A DNA stretch of 18,415 bases from Physocladia obscura (taxonomy: Eukaryota > Chytridiomycota > Chytridiomycetes > Chytridiales > Chytriomycetaceae). Each line of letters starts with the position of its first letter. Positions within the stretch are counted from its first letter, which is position 1. Below are positions 7,778 to 16,830 of this stretch, piece after piece. Below the pieces are notes generated by a model, which worked only from the letters and a program-made list of their open reading frames with translations, had not been told where the DNA came from and ran no database searches. The stretch is from contig JADGJH010000453.1 of the NCBI GenBank assembly GCA_027596945.1, positions 1-18,415 on the forward strand, written 5' to 3'. A program made the translations under genes and the position numbers.

Positions 7778-9225
7778 GTTTTCATCACAATGCAAAAATT
7801 ACGTGTTTCTTTTTCAATTTTTTTTTTTACTATTTTGAATTTAATGAAACTGATCAAACAAATGAAAATCAAACAAAATCAAATATTGAGATGAAACAGC
7901 AATTGGTTTATAGAGGCTTGAACATCTGCTTGAAATTTAACAACCAAGCTTGAAATTTTTAGTTTCCACTGAAACACACAACTATGTTGTTTATTTAAGT
8001 GCACATTACGGTTTTCACTGAAGCATTCTTTTTTTTATTTTTTATTTTCTCAGGTATGTTAACAATGATGATGAGGATAAATCAATATCATGTGAAACTT
8101 TTTGTTGAAATAAATATTGAAGAATTTCAGGTATAATTTCAATAATAAATAAATATGCGTATATAAATAAACTCCATAATGAGTTATATTGATTTCATAT
8201 TCAATATCATGGCCATACGTCGTTTACCTAGCATAATTCATGTATGAACCAATCTAACTTTAAGAGCTGGAAACCGTCGAATAAACGATGAATACCTTTC
8301 AAATTTCGAGTGGAATGAGCGTGGACATATCGGTTTCGGCTCAGAGCTTGGTTACAGCAGATACTGCGTAAAGAGTTCGACGTGACTTAAAGAAATATTG
8401 ACGGACAGCAAGTTAACCAAGAATGCAATTTGGCGTCATCTTTGCGAATGTAAAAGACCTATTTGGCGCTGTTTTTCATACTTTTTTTCGCATGAATTCT
8501 GCGACACGTTCCGCACAGTTCGCCATTGAGTATTTGATAGACCCTTTCGATGGACGGAAGCCGTTTCCCAAATCGTTTTTTATCACGCAGTTTAGATTTT
8601 CATACATACAAAGAAGCAGTATTAAGTGTGAATATTGCCAATATCACTGAATCGAATTGCACAATGCTTATAATTAGGCCACGGACTTCAATTTCTTATC
8701 CTTGAATTTTATTGTAGTGTGGAAAAAATTTCATCACCAGAAATTTTAAAATTGATTTGGATGACAGTTAACAGTATTCAATGTATCGAATTCCATTTCA
8801 ACTAAATTTTTTTATTATTTTTTTTTTATTGGTATCAATAAGATGAAATTTTTTGATTCGTGAATTGATTTTTGATTCTGTCTTGCAAGATAATTTTTAG
8901 AACAATTATGACAGAATTTGTCCTTTTGAGCGCTTTCCTTTAATAATTTTTCATTGTGATTTGCCGGATCAATTCCCAGTTGTGTTCACATGACTTGAGC
9001 CTCCCACAAACCTTATACATTCGCTGATTCAAATACAATCTATAAATGGATAAACGAATCGGGATCAACAAGAAAGATTCTCGTAATTAATAAAAAAAGC
9101 TCCAAACAAGTTTTTTGACTCATATTTTTAAATCTTGGTAAATCTGATTTCACAAAAATTTTTTCTTGGTTTTAAATAAAAAAGAACAAAAAGGAAAAAA
9201 ACAAAAACAAAAACAAAAGCCTCAA
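7778..9225. other. Intergenic region between ankyrin gene and single-GH7 gene
   Basis: No confident gene. The section 8250-8600 is less AT-rich and has more CpG than its flanks. It includes a 75-codon plus-strand ORF (8423-8650, ATG start) and a roughly 50-codon minus-strand open frame across 8230-8390, neither with a recognised domain, so it may be a decayed gene. A TATAAATG at 9042-9049 could be the TATA-like element of the downstream GH7 gene. An A-rich leader (9177-9220) precedes that gene's ATG. Confidence 0.4.
9042..9049 (+). promoter_or_regulatory. Possible TATA-like element for the single-GH7 gene
   Basis: TATAAATG lies about 180 nt upstream of the ATG at 9226. The spacing would give a leader of about 150 nt. 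This is pattern-only support. Confidence 0.3.
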
Positions 9226-10416
9226 ATGAAACCGGTCATTATTGCAGCTTTTTTTGCCGAAATTCTTTCTGTCAGCGCACAGACTCTCGCTTCATTTCCG
9301 TACACGCTTTGCACATCCACTGGATGCGCGGTCCAAAATACGTATATCACGCCAGTAATGCCCAACGGCTCGCTATCAAATGTTACCACTTCTGGAAACT
9401 CGTTGACAATGGGAAGCAACCGTCTGTACCTTGTGAACGCAGCAAAAACGGCATACGAGCCGATTTATCTCAAGAATCGCAAACTCACCTTCACCATCGA
9501 CGTCTCCCAAGTTCCGTGCGGAATGAACGCGGCAATGTATTTCACGGCCATGAGTCTCAATTCGGAGATCGGTTACGGTTACTGCGACGGCCAAACCACT
9601 TGCAACGAGTTTGATGTGACTGAAGCCAATATTGGTGGACAACAAGTAACAGCGCATCCTTGCCCGCTTGCTTCTCAATCAAACACTCAAGGAACCTGTA
9701 GTAGCTGGGGATGTGGAGTTAATGACATGTCAAGCTCTTCAATTGGCCCGAAATATACAAGTGGAATTGATCTTACAAAACCATATGTTGTCACCACGAC
9801 TTTTGAAACCAATGACGGAACAGACACGGGAACTTTGTCTTCTGTCGTGCAAACTTTCACACAAGGAAGCACTGTTGTTAACATTGGAACCATTACTGAG
9901 TCGACATGTACAGCTCTTCCCACTGCCCAATATGGAGGTGGTTTTTCGGCAATGTCTGCGGGATTAGATGAAGGAATGGTGTTTATTCTGTCTTTGTGGG
10001 GAACAGCAAATAGCGGAGACATGAATTGGTTGGACGGTGGCTCATCGACGACGAAATGCAGCACGCTTTCCGGACAAACCCAAGTAGCTACATTTTCTGC
10101 GTTTACCCTTGCACCAATTTCAGGCACACAAACAACAGCTACAACTGCCACTACCACTACCATTACTACCCCTAGTACCACTACTACCACCACCACTACC
10201 ACTACTACCACTACAACTGCTAAAACTACTTCAACTACCACAAAACCTTCTTCAAGCACTTCGACAAGCACGACTACGGCAAAAACAACAACGACTACCG
10301 GATCGTCTTGCGCTATCAAATGGGGTCAATGTGGAGGGATTGGCTGGACAGGTGCAACATGTTGCACATTGTCAACTTGCACAGTCGGTAACCCGTATTA
10401 TTCACAATGTTTGTGA
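9226..10416 (+). CDS. Secreted compact GH7 protein with Thr-rich linker and C-terminal CBM1
   Basis: A 396-residue ORF. I chose ATG 9226 because it begins directly with a signal peptide ([18 protein letters not shown]); the frame is open further upstream but has only a TTG and encodes Lys/Gln-rich leader sequence. Residues about 20-298 are one compact GH7 domain with E128/D130/E133 (NEFDVTEAN), the [11 protein letters not shown] strand, [13 protein letters not shown] and [17 protein letters not shown], clearly related to both domains of the 2866-4968 gene. Residues about 300-360 are a Thr/Ser linker with a near-pure Thr run. Residues 361-396 are a CBM1 with the [11 protein letters not shown] motif, six Cys, and W366, W374, Y391 and Y392 as likely cellulose-contacting aromatics. 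Expected to bind and hydrolyse crystalline cellulose outside the cell. It ends with NPYYSQCL, the classic CBM1 end. It has no paired gene in the same direction nearby. Confidence 0.92.
   Translation: MKPVIIAAFFAEILSVSAQTLASFPYTLCTSTGCAVQNTYITPVMPNGSLSNVTTSGNSLTMGSNRLYLVNAAKTAYEPIYLKNRKLTFTIDVSQVPCGMNAAMYFTAMSLNSEIGYGYCDGQTTCNEFDVTEANIGGQQVTAHPCPLASQSNTQGTCSSWGCGVNDMSSSSIGPKYTSGIDLTKPYVVTTTFETNDGTDTGTLSSVVQTFTQGSTVVNIGTITESTCTALPTAQYGGGFSAMSAGLDEGMVFILSLWGTANSGDMNWLDGGSSTTKCSTLSGQTQVATFSAFTLAPISGTQTTATTATTTTITTPSTTTTTTTTTTTTTTAKTTSTTTKPSSSTSTSTTTAKTTTTTGSSCAIKWGQCGGIGWTGATCCTLSTCTVGNPYYSQCL
10132..10221 (+). repeat. ACN trinucleotide microsatellite coding the Thr linker
   Basis: Near-perfect run of ACT/ACC/ACA codons inside the GH7-CBM1 linker (residues about 303-332). 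It is prone to length change by slippage. It also produces a spurious long poly-Val frame on the opposite strand. Confidence 0.85.
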
Positions 10417-10435
10417 AAAAATATATGTGAGGGAA

Positions 10436-10445
10436 AATAAATAAA
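10436..10445 (+). terminator. Overlapping polyadenylation signals after the GH7-CBM1 gene
   Basis: Two overlapping AATAAA hexamers about 20 nt past the stop codon (10414-10416). Confidence 0.5.
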
Positions 10446-11254
10446 TATAAGTGAAGACCAAGAAATCCTATTTCCTGTAGAAATTTCCTGTAATATTTAC
10501 ACTTTCCGCATAAATTCCTATTTTAATACAAAAAGGCTGTTTTGAAGACTGTCCGTTTTTCATTTGAATTTCATGATCTGCTGAAATTACACCAGGGCTA
10601 AATTTACGCAAATTAATGGTGTTTTGTAACAGCACGAAGAATCTCAAAATTAATGAACTGTCAATATCCCCAAATACGAGATTCTAAAACTTTTGTCAGT
10701 TTGCAATCAAACTCTCACTAGAACTTACGCATCGATTTCATTAATTTTTGTCAGATTAAGAAGCTTTAATTTTGCTAAATAATTATAAATTAAATCACTT
10801 GATTGCTTGGAAAACGATTTTTCAGTTCTACTTCAAGAACCAGACTTGTTGTTGTGCCAGACATTTTGTGGCTGTCCACATTGAGATATTTAAAAAATCT
10901 TAGCATCTACAAACAATTTTAGTCCCCTATTTTTGCACTTTATTCCTCGGACAATTGCATTTTGATATGTAAAATATTAAAGTGAGAATTATGTTAAAAA
11001 TTTATTGTTTAGTAAATTTCTTGTAGTTGCGAAGCTTCGATATTTCAAAATAGTATTTTTGTATCGGGTTTTTCATTGCTCTATTTTTTGGTGATGGAAC
11101 TGATTTATCAATACATAATAGTAGTCAAGTTGTTTTGCAGAGAGAGCATTTCAAGTTGTTTTTGCAAAGCATAGGAAAATTTTGAATTCAACTATTTTTG
11201 AAAACAATTTCTAACTGGCCGTTGACTCTGAATTAAACTTTTTTCACCGCCGGG

Positions 11255-11321
11255 CACTCACCCAAAAAAATAGAGATTTTAGAGAGATGTGAAAATTCAA
11301 ATGGGCCCATTCAGTTTCTGC
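11255..11321. repeat. Dispersed repeat, copy B
   Basis: Same order of blocks as 1652-1730: CACTCAC, an A-run, AGAGATTTT, GATGTGAAAATTCAAATGG, then TTCAGTTT. It lacks about 11 bases relative to copy A. The flanks do not align beyond this, so it may be a solo element end. Confidence 0.55.
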
Positions 11322-11543
11322 TGCAGAAAAGTTGTTTAAAACAATAAAAATCAAGCGTTTATTCGCTGATCTTCGATTACTGAAAGTTACAGTTGACAAA
11401 GTGCTCTGGTGGGCGAGTTTTAAAATTTTTTATTTCGGATTTGCGAAAAAGAAAAAAAAAGTTGCCCCCTCCCTTTTTGGAAACTATTGTGATATTTATA
11501 CCTAGGCGTTTACTTAAAATAAAGCTCCTTTGTATAGTTTTCT

Positions 11544-11654
11544 CTAATCATCGTAAAAGCTAACTCCACGCAGCCGAGGGTATTTCAACAAAGTGCCGTC
11601 AAGTACCCCCGTTGGTGTCAGATACAAATCCCCAGCAATACGCCCGTTTGTCAT
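11544..11654 (-). CDS. Small hypothetical ORF, possible exon or gene relic
   Basis: ATG at 11652-11654, 36 codons, stop at 11544-11546, containing GRIAGDLYLTPTGVLDGTLL. The codons are much richer in G+C and CpG than the surrounding DNA, which makes chance less likely. No family recognised and no clear splice partners. It could be the last exon or remnant of a larger gene. Confidence 0.25.
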   Translation of the reverse strand: MTNGRIAGDLYLTPTGVLDGTLLKYPRLRGVSFYDD

Positions 11655-11864
11655 GTTATGATCGATTTTTTCTTTCTTTTAAAAACTTATCCTAGATTCC
11701 AATCGTTAAATACTGTGTCAACTTACAACAGAATTCAATAGAAAATTTTGAGGAAAATACAAAAAAAATTTATTTACTGCTAATTTCAAAATGTTTGAGA
11801 AATCAATAAAAAATCCAAATTTTCAAAAAATGTATGTACCCTAGTATACTTTGATATACTGGTC

Positions 11865-11993
11865 TTAATCAAATTGGTGGCTCTGGTGTGCTTTGAAATG
11901 ACAGAAGGGGTTATGAATTGTCAGCAGCTGTTCCAGGGCTTTGTTGTGCTTGTTGGACCAGTTTTTTTTGCCAAGTTGCTTCCTCTTTGACAT
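11865..11993 (-). CDS. Small ORF with SANT/Myb-like start
   Basis: A 42-codon frame starting MSKRKQLGKKNWSNKHNKAL. A basic start followed by W-x-x-x-x-x-x-x-L is reminiscent of the first helix of Myb/SANT-like DNA-binding domains found in transposon proteins, but the frame ends before the later conserved Trp positions would appear. It lies inside the CpG-free block, fitting a transposon remnant. The resemblance is weak. Confidence 0.2.
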   Translation of the reverse strand: MSKRKQLGKKNWSNKHNKALEQLLTIHNPFCHFKAHQSHQFD

Positions 11994-12220
11994 GGCTGTT
12001 GGTGATGTGAAAAAAATTGATGACACAATCCCAATAACACTAATATCATTGAAAGAAGCCAGAACCTAATTAGTAGATTAACACTTTTATTTATCTGTTT
12101 TTAAAGAAGAACAAAAAATATTTAAATTGGATCATAGAAGCAGTGAGCCTAATGCAATGTGGTGCAAATCTTGACTACTCAATGATTCAACATACTCTAC
12201 TGTTGTATTTACCAGCTAGC

Positions 12221-12519
12221 AAATGAATTGCTGCAGATCAAGGCTTGATCAAATCATTATAAAAATGCAAGGAACTACTGTTCCAATCAAAGCAAGCAAT
12301 GCAAATCTAAAATTAATGAGTGCACAGTATGAAACAAGCAACAAACAAAATCAAACTGAATTGGACAATGTATTCTCTGCCATTGTTCAGTTAATGTAAG
12401 TGAAACTCAAACAGCAGCCTCTATTTTACATCTGAGCAGTCTCCAATGAACTATATCCTTTATTCAGGAATAATCCTATCCTGCTTCACTTTCTTTGTAT
12501 CATTTTCATATCATTTTAG
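12221..12519 (+). CDS. Possible small spliced gene or transposon exon pair
   Basis: An open frame from ATG 12221 (MNCCRSRLDQIIIKMQGTTV) meets a near-perfect intron: GTAAGTG donor at 12396 and TTTATTCAG acceptor ending at 12467 (72 nt). The joined frame continues for about 17 more codons (MNNPILLHFLCIIFISF). The fragment upstream of the ATG begins right after a CCAGCTAG, so more exons could exist. No family recognised. Everything lies in the CpG-free block. It may be a relic rather than an active gene. Confidence 0.25.
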
Positions 12520-12665
12520 TTTCTATCTTTCTTATAAGTGTATGTTACATGTAAATAAAGTTGCCTAATTTGAAAAAGATTGTGCGTGATGACACATCAG
12601 CCAAAAAAATAAAAAGTGTTGTAATGTATTTATTTTTCTTATTCTTATCATTTCTCACTTTTCGA

Positions 12666-14118
12666 ATGGCTTCTTCTGCATGTGCAGCTCTCGCGTCACA
12701 GTCATTTGCGACACTTTTTCGGACTTCAAAGCTGGCTGCAGTGACGTACACCAGTGGTGCAATTGCTGGCCACGCGATCAAGTCGCCTCTCGAGCATCGT
12801 GGGCGAGGTGAGTCGACAGTTATTGTGTATTCTGCGACCCAACGTCCCTGACGATGCGATGCAACTAAATAAAATAAACCTAAAAATAGGAGAATGGGGC
12901 ATCAAGTATTCGCTGCCGCTGGACCAGCGCGATTCCACGGCCATCATCAAAGCACTCGATTCTCCCGCGAAACGAACATGCGAATTTTCTTCCGCAACCA
13001 GACACCTCGCACGAATCCAACGGTTCCAAACAGCGTTTGGCGCGTATGTGAAACCGGACGCGTTTGCGATCCAAGGCGGAGCGTTTGATGTGAAGCGAAA
13101 AGTGGAAACTGTTGTAAATGCTGGCGATAACGACTGCAATACTCTTGATCCAAAATCGTGTGCAAAGCAGCCCGAAATCGACTTGGGTTTGATTTCCGAT
13201 GCCGAGTTTGCCCAACTTGTTCAAAAAGCACGGGAATTTGCTGTTTCGAATTTAAACAACGCCGAATGGGAAACAGCACTTAACGTAAAATCAAGAAGTG
13301 CAACAGCACCCACATCGCCAATCCATCCTCCTATATACTGGTCGCCATTATTGAATTCTATATCTCCAAATACTCCTGTATATTCGCTCTCTTCCTCAGA
13401 TTCTTCTTTGGTATCACCTGCAACTTCTGCTGTTGATTCTGCGTCTGAGGGCGTCGACGCGCGTTCAGTCCCAATCACTGCAGTTTACTTGAATTCAGTG
13501 TTGCTCGGACACGCGGTTGGAATCCTTGGGTTTGTCGCGTTCTTACCAGATGCTGAAATCACAACTTCCCGAAATTATGCTCTTGATTCCGCACGTAAAT
13601 ATGCGAGCCGCAAATTCAGTGACTCGTTCGACCGCAAGCCTGGAAGTGAAATTCAAGTTTACATTCAAGCTGTCACGTGGGATTCGTCGCGCGGGCGCTG
13701 GAAAATCAATGTGACGCAGCGGACTCCGAACGCTGGTGGCGGTAGCAGCGTTTTGAAGTCTCTACTTACAAATGGATTTAAATCCATAAATTCCAGCAAC
13801 AGTTCTGCAAAGCAGGGCCGAGTATTTGGGATTTCTTCAAGGACTGCGAAGCTTGGTTGCGAATTTATGGCTTCTGAGGATTCTGTGGAGCAGATGGCCA
13901 TTACTGGGTCTTCTAAAAGGTCTTTGGTAGGGGTATCTAAGGTTCAGGCAAAAGAAGACAGTAGTTTTTTGAATTCTCTGTCTGTCATTCGAAGTTTATC
14001 ACCTTCTGGAGCTCCGATAGATACCCCTTCTAGCAGACCTCAAAGTGGACTGAAGGAACAAAGGAGGAAAGCACTCCATATTTTATTGAGCGAATTTGAT
14101 TCTGATAAAAAGAATTGA
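12666..14118 (+). CDS. MRP51: Mitochondrial small-subunit ribosomal protein, MRP51-like (bS1m)
   Basis: Two exons: 12666-12807 and 12890-14118, with an 82-nt intron (donor GTGAGT, acceptor AATAG) in phase 1. The product is 456 residues. Exon 1 is needed for a sensible N-terminus, because the exon-2 frame has no ATG at its upstream end. Exon 1 gives an Ala/Ser-rich start with FRTSKLA and no acidic residues, like a mitochondrial presequence. The junction produces HRGRGEWGIKYSLPL, close to the R-G-[DE]-WG[LI]K-x-x-LP motif I know from fungal Mrp51. Then follow ALDSPAKRTCEF (family: LDTPE-x-x-DF), and later LLGHAVGILGFVAFLPD and YIQAVTWDSSRGRWKINV, where the family has its glycine-rich segment and a conserved basic strand. 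The last 100 residues are low-complexity Ser/Lys. Mrp51 is a fungal mitoribosome 37S subunit protein. The assignment is from motif memory, not alignment. An upstream in-frame ATG at 12624 would add a hydrophobic stretch and is less likely. Confidence 0.72.
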
Positions 14119-15553
14119 ATTTTTAATAAAAAATATAGAAAGCTAGTAACTTCAATCTTTTTCATCTCTGTGTGTGGAACTTTGCGTAAAAGTTATTATC
14201 AGCTATGCAGTTGGCGTCGCGTTTCTTTTTTTTCAAAGTCAAAAACAAATTCGAGATTTAAGCAAGTTGGAAAACATATCTTTAATTTTTTTCACAAAAT
14301 TTACGCGTTGCATTTGAATACTTTTTTGCATACACAGAATGTTGATATTTTGTTGTCAGTTTTTAGCTTGACCTTTTTCATCTTTGCTCACATATACTAC
14401 CACACTTTACACACAATATCAAATTCAAATAGTAATCGTGAAAGGGTTATATTTCTTTTTTGCATCTTCACACGAGATATTTCTCTGTTGACAGATTGAT
14501 AATTGTAAAATATCAAATTTTTCGCATCTTGCCATTGCTCCTACTGAATAATTTGAGTGTGAAATCATACTAGTTTGAATCAACTCTTACTTCAATATTT
14601 CTGTTTGGGTGCTTTCACATTATTTTCTGCAATGACATTAATGGAATAAAGCAATAACAACATGCTAAAAATATTATTTTTTTTACGATTATCAATTTAA
14701 TGACAAAAATGTAAATCAATTCAAGTTGAAAATTTTCATGAACATACCAAAAATTCAAAACACAAAATAATGCTAACAATCTGGTGGAAAATCTGGCAAA
14801 TATCTCTTCCATTTTATGCACACATTGTTTTAATTTTTTGCCATATTGCAACGATCAGAATTTTTTCCCACTCTTTCTGGAATTTGCTTCAGCCAAATGA
14901 TCTTATTCCTGGCGGAAAAAAAGGAGATATCCATTCAAACCAGCCATTACCAGAAAATTGAGCTTATTTGTTTTGCAGAATTAATTTCCTTCGAAGTTCC
15001 AGCGATTGGCAAACAATCGACATTGGGCTGCACCATCAACCAACAACTGTTATTAGAAAATTGCCCTTGAAAAAAATGCTTCTCAATCATATTCATTTTC
15101 GCGCAGCGCCAACAACCACTGTCGAAAACGTAGCGCTTTCGAGAAGTAATTCACGGTTTTAAGGTGAATTGCATAGGCTTTTGAGGAAGAATTCCAATAA
15201 AACCAGCCGTGGCGGTAGTAGCTATAATCTTTATGGCGGACGCAATATCTCCCAGAGTAACGTGAAGAAATTTTTTGTTTCGGAGTTTTCAAGAAATCGA
15301 AGTCAAAGCCGGCCGTAATTTTATTTTTCAAAAAGATGTTTGACTGATGATAATAATGTTGACTTTGTAATACTTCCTAAATGACAAGAGCTATCGACAC
15401 TTGAGGGCGAAGCTTGATAACCTTTTTGAATACACAAAGTTTAATTATTTTTTACTTCAGATTAAGTAAAAAATATTGCAAATATTTTAGTTTAAATTAA
15501 TTTTTATTCTTTTCACACGCCAGCGCTTATTCTCAATTTTTAAAACTGTAGAT
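14119..15553. other. Convergent intergenic region with an unresolved near-open frame
   Basis: It lies between the ends of two convergent genes. 14131-14700 shows only AT-rich sequence with chance ORFs. From 14704 to 15318 one plus-strand frame has just two internal stops (TGA 14959-14961, TAA 15160-15162) before ending at TAA 15316-15318. Its later half reads like protein (SSSDWQTIDIGLHHQPTTV, then SRGGSSYNLYGGRN and SRNRSQSRP). A TTTGTTTTGCAG at 14968-14979 is a good 3' splice site just after the first stop. The opposite strand also has an 82-codon frame (15083-15331). I recognise neither. Confidence 0.35.
14125..14130 (+). terminator. Putative polyadenylation signal of the MRP51-like gene
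   Basis: AATAAA begins 7 nt after the stop codon at 14116-14118, again implying a short 3' UTR. Confidence 0.5.
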
Positions 15554-15558
15554 TTATT
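15553..15558 (-). terminator. Polyadenylation hexamer overlapping the stop codon
   Basis: AATAAA on the minus strand overlaps the TAA stop (15554-15556) of the short F-box/ankyrin gene. If used, the 3' UTR would be only some tens of nucleotides. Further AATAAA-like sites occur near 15500. Confidence 0.35.
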
Positions 15559-16350
15559 TTTCAAGCAGTTCAACTACATTCCCATATCCAAGAATCGAAG
15601 CGAGCGTAGCCGCAAGATGAAAGTCATCTGCAGGATCAACGTTTCCAGTCTCCAGCAAAAGTTTCACAACCTCATAATGTCCATGTGTCGCTGCAAGCTG
15701 CAAAACGCGAGTGTTTTCAGGACTTACTCCTTGTTCTGTGAGCAACCATTTTGCAATATCATAATGTCCGCGTTCGGCAGAAATTCTGAGTAAAATGTTG
15801 TTGTTGAATGATGGATTCGTGTTTGTTTTGGAAACTAGCATTTTGAGAATGTTAAGGTTTCCTTGTTCGCATGAAACTTGAAATGCGTAGTGGTTGTCGG
15901 TTGTTGCGTCCATCTACAGCTTATTGTAAAAAAGTTTGAAAGTTTCAATGTTAAGCAAACCAATTTCGAGTCCAAAAGAACTGCCACAAGTTGTGTGTAT
16001 CCGTGATATACGGCTTGTTGCAAATAAAAGCTGTCGAAACACGCAGGATCAAAGACATGCGGATTCTGAAACAGTATTTGAAAGATACGAGACATTTTTT
16101 CGTCAGACCAGCATGCGGCTTTGGAAAAGTAGAATGGTGAATTGAAGATCATGTAAATAGCCGCAAAGTTTATTGGAAGACCCCGGAGAACGATTGTTGT
16201 GGAGCAGTTTTGGCGGTAGTGGAGTAATGTGAACGAGAAATCTGCCACAAAGCTGAATCTAGAGCATGTGAGTCGAAGCACAGTAAATGCTTCCTGTGGA
16301 GCACAATTTGCTGCTATTCGAATCAGCAACTCTGTGGGCAGATTATTCAT
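15554..16350 (-). CDS. F-box-like protein with about five ankyrin repeats
   Basis: Two exons on the minus strand: 15961-16350 (130 codons) and 15554-15913, separated by a 47-nt intron 15914-15960 (donor GTTTGC, acceptor CTGTAG, phase 0). The product is 249 residues. Residues 1-40 (MNNLPTELLIRIAANCAPQE, then LRLTCSRF) form an F-box-like start, with a more typical LPTELLIRI than the 654-residue paralogue. Residues about 108-249 are roughly five ankyrin repeats (AATHGHYEVVKLLLETGNVD is the clearest). Joining the exons gives exactly 31 residues from the Gly of HGYTQLVAVLL to the Gly of CEQGNLNIL, matching the 31-residue period of the family and supporting the splice. Without splicing the reading frame runs out within about 40 codons. 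Likely an SCF-type adaptor by architecture; substrate unknown. Confidence 0.78.
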
Positions 16351-16539
16351 TTTTTTGTTTCAAATAAACATGAAACAAGAAATGTACAAGTTAAATTATT
16401 TATAGCGTCGGACAAGAATTCAAGGTAAAGAGCTGTTGGAACCAAGACAATTGAGGTTTGTCTCGAAATTTTGATTTTAATTGTCACATTTTTAATTGGC
16501 ACAACTAAACGTTTGTTTCAAAAAAAAAAAAAAAATTAA

Positions 16540-16830
16540 TTATGTACAGTTATAAATGATAATAGCTTTTGATTTGCTGTCAATTCTCTGCGGACACGTA
16601 CGAATCAACTCGATAACATGAAACAGTAATTTCCGCATATTGCTGGATTTATTTCCCGTCACATGAAGGAAACCTTTGTAAACCGTAAAACCAGGATGTT
16701 CATGTTTGTTGATCAATTGAACTGTTACTTTATCGAGGGACTTTGCAAAACAGAAACCTTGAAATAATTGTAACACACACCCGAATTTTTTTTGAACCCA
16801 CAGGACGATGTTTGTTTGCTATTTCATCTT
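16540..16830 (-). CDS. Hypothetical small ORF, possibly the last exon of an unknown gene
   Basis: The frame is open for about 96 codons from just after a TAG at about 16830 down to the TAA at 16540-16542, and contains LDKVTVQLINKHEHPGFTV and NMRKLLFHVIELIRTCPQ. It has no ATG near its start. A plausible upstream exon reads MLNPMVVF and ends at a GTGAGC donor near 16940. Splicing it to an acceptor TTTCAAG near 16758 keeps the frame and gives a product of about 80 residues. No family recognised. It could be a real short gene or chance. Confidence 0.25.

Larger units (their letters stand above)
10417..12665. other. Long gene-poor region
   Basis: About 2.2 kb without a confident gene. It holds dispersed repeat copy B (11255-11321), a small GC-richer ORF on the minus strand (11544-11654), and a CpG-free block (11706-12584) with small ORFs on both strands. 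The part 10446-11250 shows nothing I can name. Confidence 0.5.

Noticed and set aside
9166..9225. N-terminal extension of the GH7-CBM1 ORF (Lys/Gln-rich)
   Set aside because: It starts with TTG, not ATG, and would bury the signal peptide; the A-rich stretch is better explained as 5' UTR.
9687..10319. 210-codon minus-strand ORF rich in Val
   Set aside because: It is the antisense shadow of the GH7-CBM1 gene; ACN Thr codons read as Val-type codons on the other strand and avoid stops.
12947..13279. Several minus-strand ORFs of about 110 codons across the MRP51-like exon 2
   Set aside because: Shadows of the plus-strand coding exon; no motifs and mutually overlapping in different frames.
14170..14499. 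109-codon plus-strand ORF after the MRP51-like gene
   Set aside because: GTG start, AT-driven Phe/Ile/Tyr composition, no motif; probably chance.
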